Shown here one piece after another: positions 12,446-12,978 of a stretch of 12,978 nucleotides of DNA (the first letter of the stretch is position 1; each line of letters starts with the position of its first letter). Source of the DNA: Oscillospiraceae bacterium (GTDB lineage: Bacteria > Bacillota > Clostridia > Oscillospirales > Oscillospiraceae); contig JAEFAK010000034.1 of the NCBI GenBank assembly GCA_016287555.1, positions 1-12,978 on the forward strand, read 5' to 3'. The notes below the pieces were generated by a model that saw only the letters and a list, made by a program, of their open reading frames with translations, was not told the origin of the DNA and made no database searches. The position numbers and the translations under genes were made by a program.

Positions 12446-12978
12446 TCAGCCGGCCTGCTTGGCGTTGTAATCGTCAATGGCCTCCTGATAGATCTTCAGG
12501 ACTTCCTGACGACCCATCTGGTCAAGGGTCTTCTGGTAGTTGTCCCAGTTGGACATGGAGTTGGAGCCGTCCACGAAGCCGGAGAACTGCTCGGCGACGT
12601 AGGTGATGAGGTCGGCGCGGTACTTGCCGACTTCCTCGGACTGCTCGGTGCTCAGGCGGACGCCGAGAGGCAGAGCGCCGGCACGGTCATAGTGCTCCTT
12701 GTCGAAGTTGGTCCAGAACTCGATGGCTTCCATCGCGAAGTGGCCGTCCTCGTTGAGGTACATGGAATCCTCGACGCACATAAGGGCCTCGACAAGGCGG
12801 GAAGCGGTGTAGAGGCTCATAAGACCCTGAAGCTCCATGCCGTCGGGCTTGCTGAGGGCCCACTCGGTGTTGTGGCGGACGCCGTTGGCATCCTTCTCAA
12901 CGACGAGGCCCTCGGGGCCGTAGGCGAAGAGCTCCCAACCGTTGGGGGCGAAGCGGAAGTCGCACCACTTGAGGCAGA
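12446..12978 (-). CDS. ABC transporter extracellular solute-binding protein, C-terminal part (cut by right edge)
   Basis: The reading frame is open from the right edge to the stop at 12446 (177 codons), longer than an ATG-first view suggests; the methionine at 12838 is internal. The sequence fits family 1 sugar-binding lipoproteins of the LplA/YtcQ type: LKWCDFRFAPNGWELFAYGPEGL near the cut, then LPLGVRLSTEQSEEV, LITYVAEQFSGFVDG, SMSNWDNYQKTLDQMG and LKIYQEAIDDYNAKQAG, which are the typical C-terminal lobe motifs. The signal peptide and lipobox lie outside the window, and so do the permeases. The substrate is probably a sugar or oligosaccharide, but the specificity cannot be read. Two tandem terminators follow, so this is the last gene of its operon. 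Confidence 0.9.
   Translation of the reverse strand, partial: CLKWCDFRFAPNGWELFAYGPEGLVVEKDANGVRHNTEWALSKPDGMELQGLMSLYTASRLVEALMCVEDSMYLNEDGHFAMEAIEFWTNFDKEHYDRAGALPLGVRLSTEQSEEVGKYRADLITYVAEQFSGFVDGSNSMSNWDNYQKTLDQMGRQEVLKIYQEAIDDYNAKQAG

Noticed and set aside
1..12978. CRISPR array, tRNA/rRNA genes, insertion sequence ends or phage genes
   Set aside because: No spaced repeat arrays, no tRNA-like cloverleaf or rRNA stretches, and no transposase, integrase or phage-type products were seen on either strand.

Overview
The window reads as chromosomal DNA from a GC-rich, endospore-forming member of the Firmicutes, most likely class Clostridia. The strongest taxonomic clue is an alpha/beta-type small acid-soluble spore protein gene (9137-9331) with a sigma-G/F-like promoter. 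Gram-positive style Shine-Dalgarno sites, sigma-A type promoters and a lipoprotein-type family 1 sugar-binding protein agree with this. The exact genus cannot be read from the sequence. Most of the window is ordinary core metabolism. There are no CRISPR arrays, insertion sequences, rRNA or tRNA genes.

Layout. (1) 1-1543, minus strand: serC followed by serA (cut by the left edge), the serine pathway operon, driven by a perfect-consensus promoter with phased A/T tracts upstream. (2) 1610-3418, minus: tspO followed by mtaB, a tetrapyrrole-binding-type membrane protein and a tRNA methylthiotransferase. (3) 3486-4880, plus, divergent from tspO: an HPr-like protein without the phosphorylatable histidine, overlapping a cysteine desulfurase by ATGA. 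(4) 4888-7435, plus: hom and lysC, the branch enzymes of aspartate-family amino acid synthesis. lysC carries a strong internal ribosome binding site and an in-frame ATG for a separate beta subunit, and the operon ends in a bidirectional terminator. (5) 7470-8942, minus: an MFS transporter whose promoter region carries a perfect palindrome and three direct repeats. (6) 9066-9411, plus: the spore protein gene, ending in a terminator shared with the next, convergent gene. (7) 9413-12339, minus: a four-CXXC zinc-ribbon membrane protein followed by a secreted or membrane-anchored protein with three TPM-like domains and a Ser/Gly-rich tail. (8) 12341-12978, minus: the C-terminal end of an ABC sugar-binding protein followed by two tandem terminators.

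How it fits together. serC/serA and hom/lysC supply serine and the threonine, methionine and lysine precursors. The cysteine desulfurase supplies sulfur for Fe-S clusters or thiolated tRNA, and MtaB is itself a two-cluster Fe-S enzyme, but the two lie on opposite strands and co-regulation is only a guess. The least understood parts are the HPr-like/desulfurase pair and the zinc-ribbon/triple-TPM pair; these are the best candidates for undescribed biology. No clear defence or mobile system is present.
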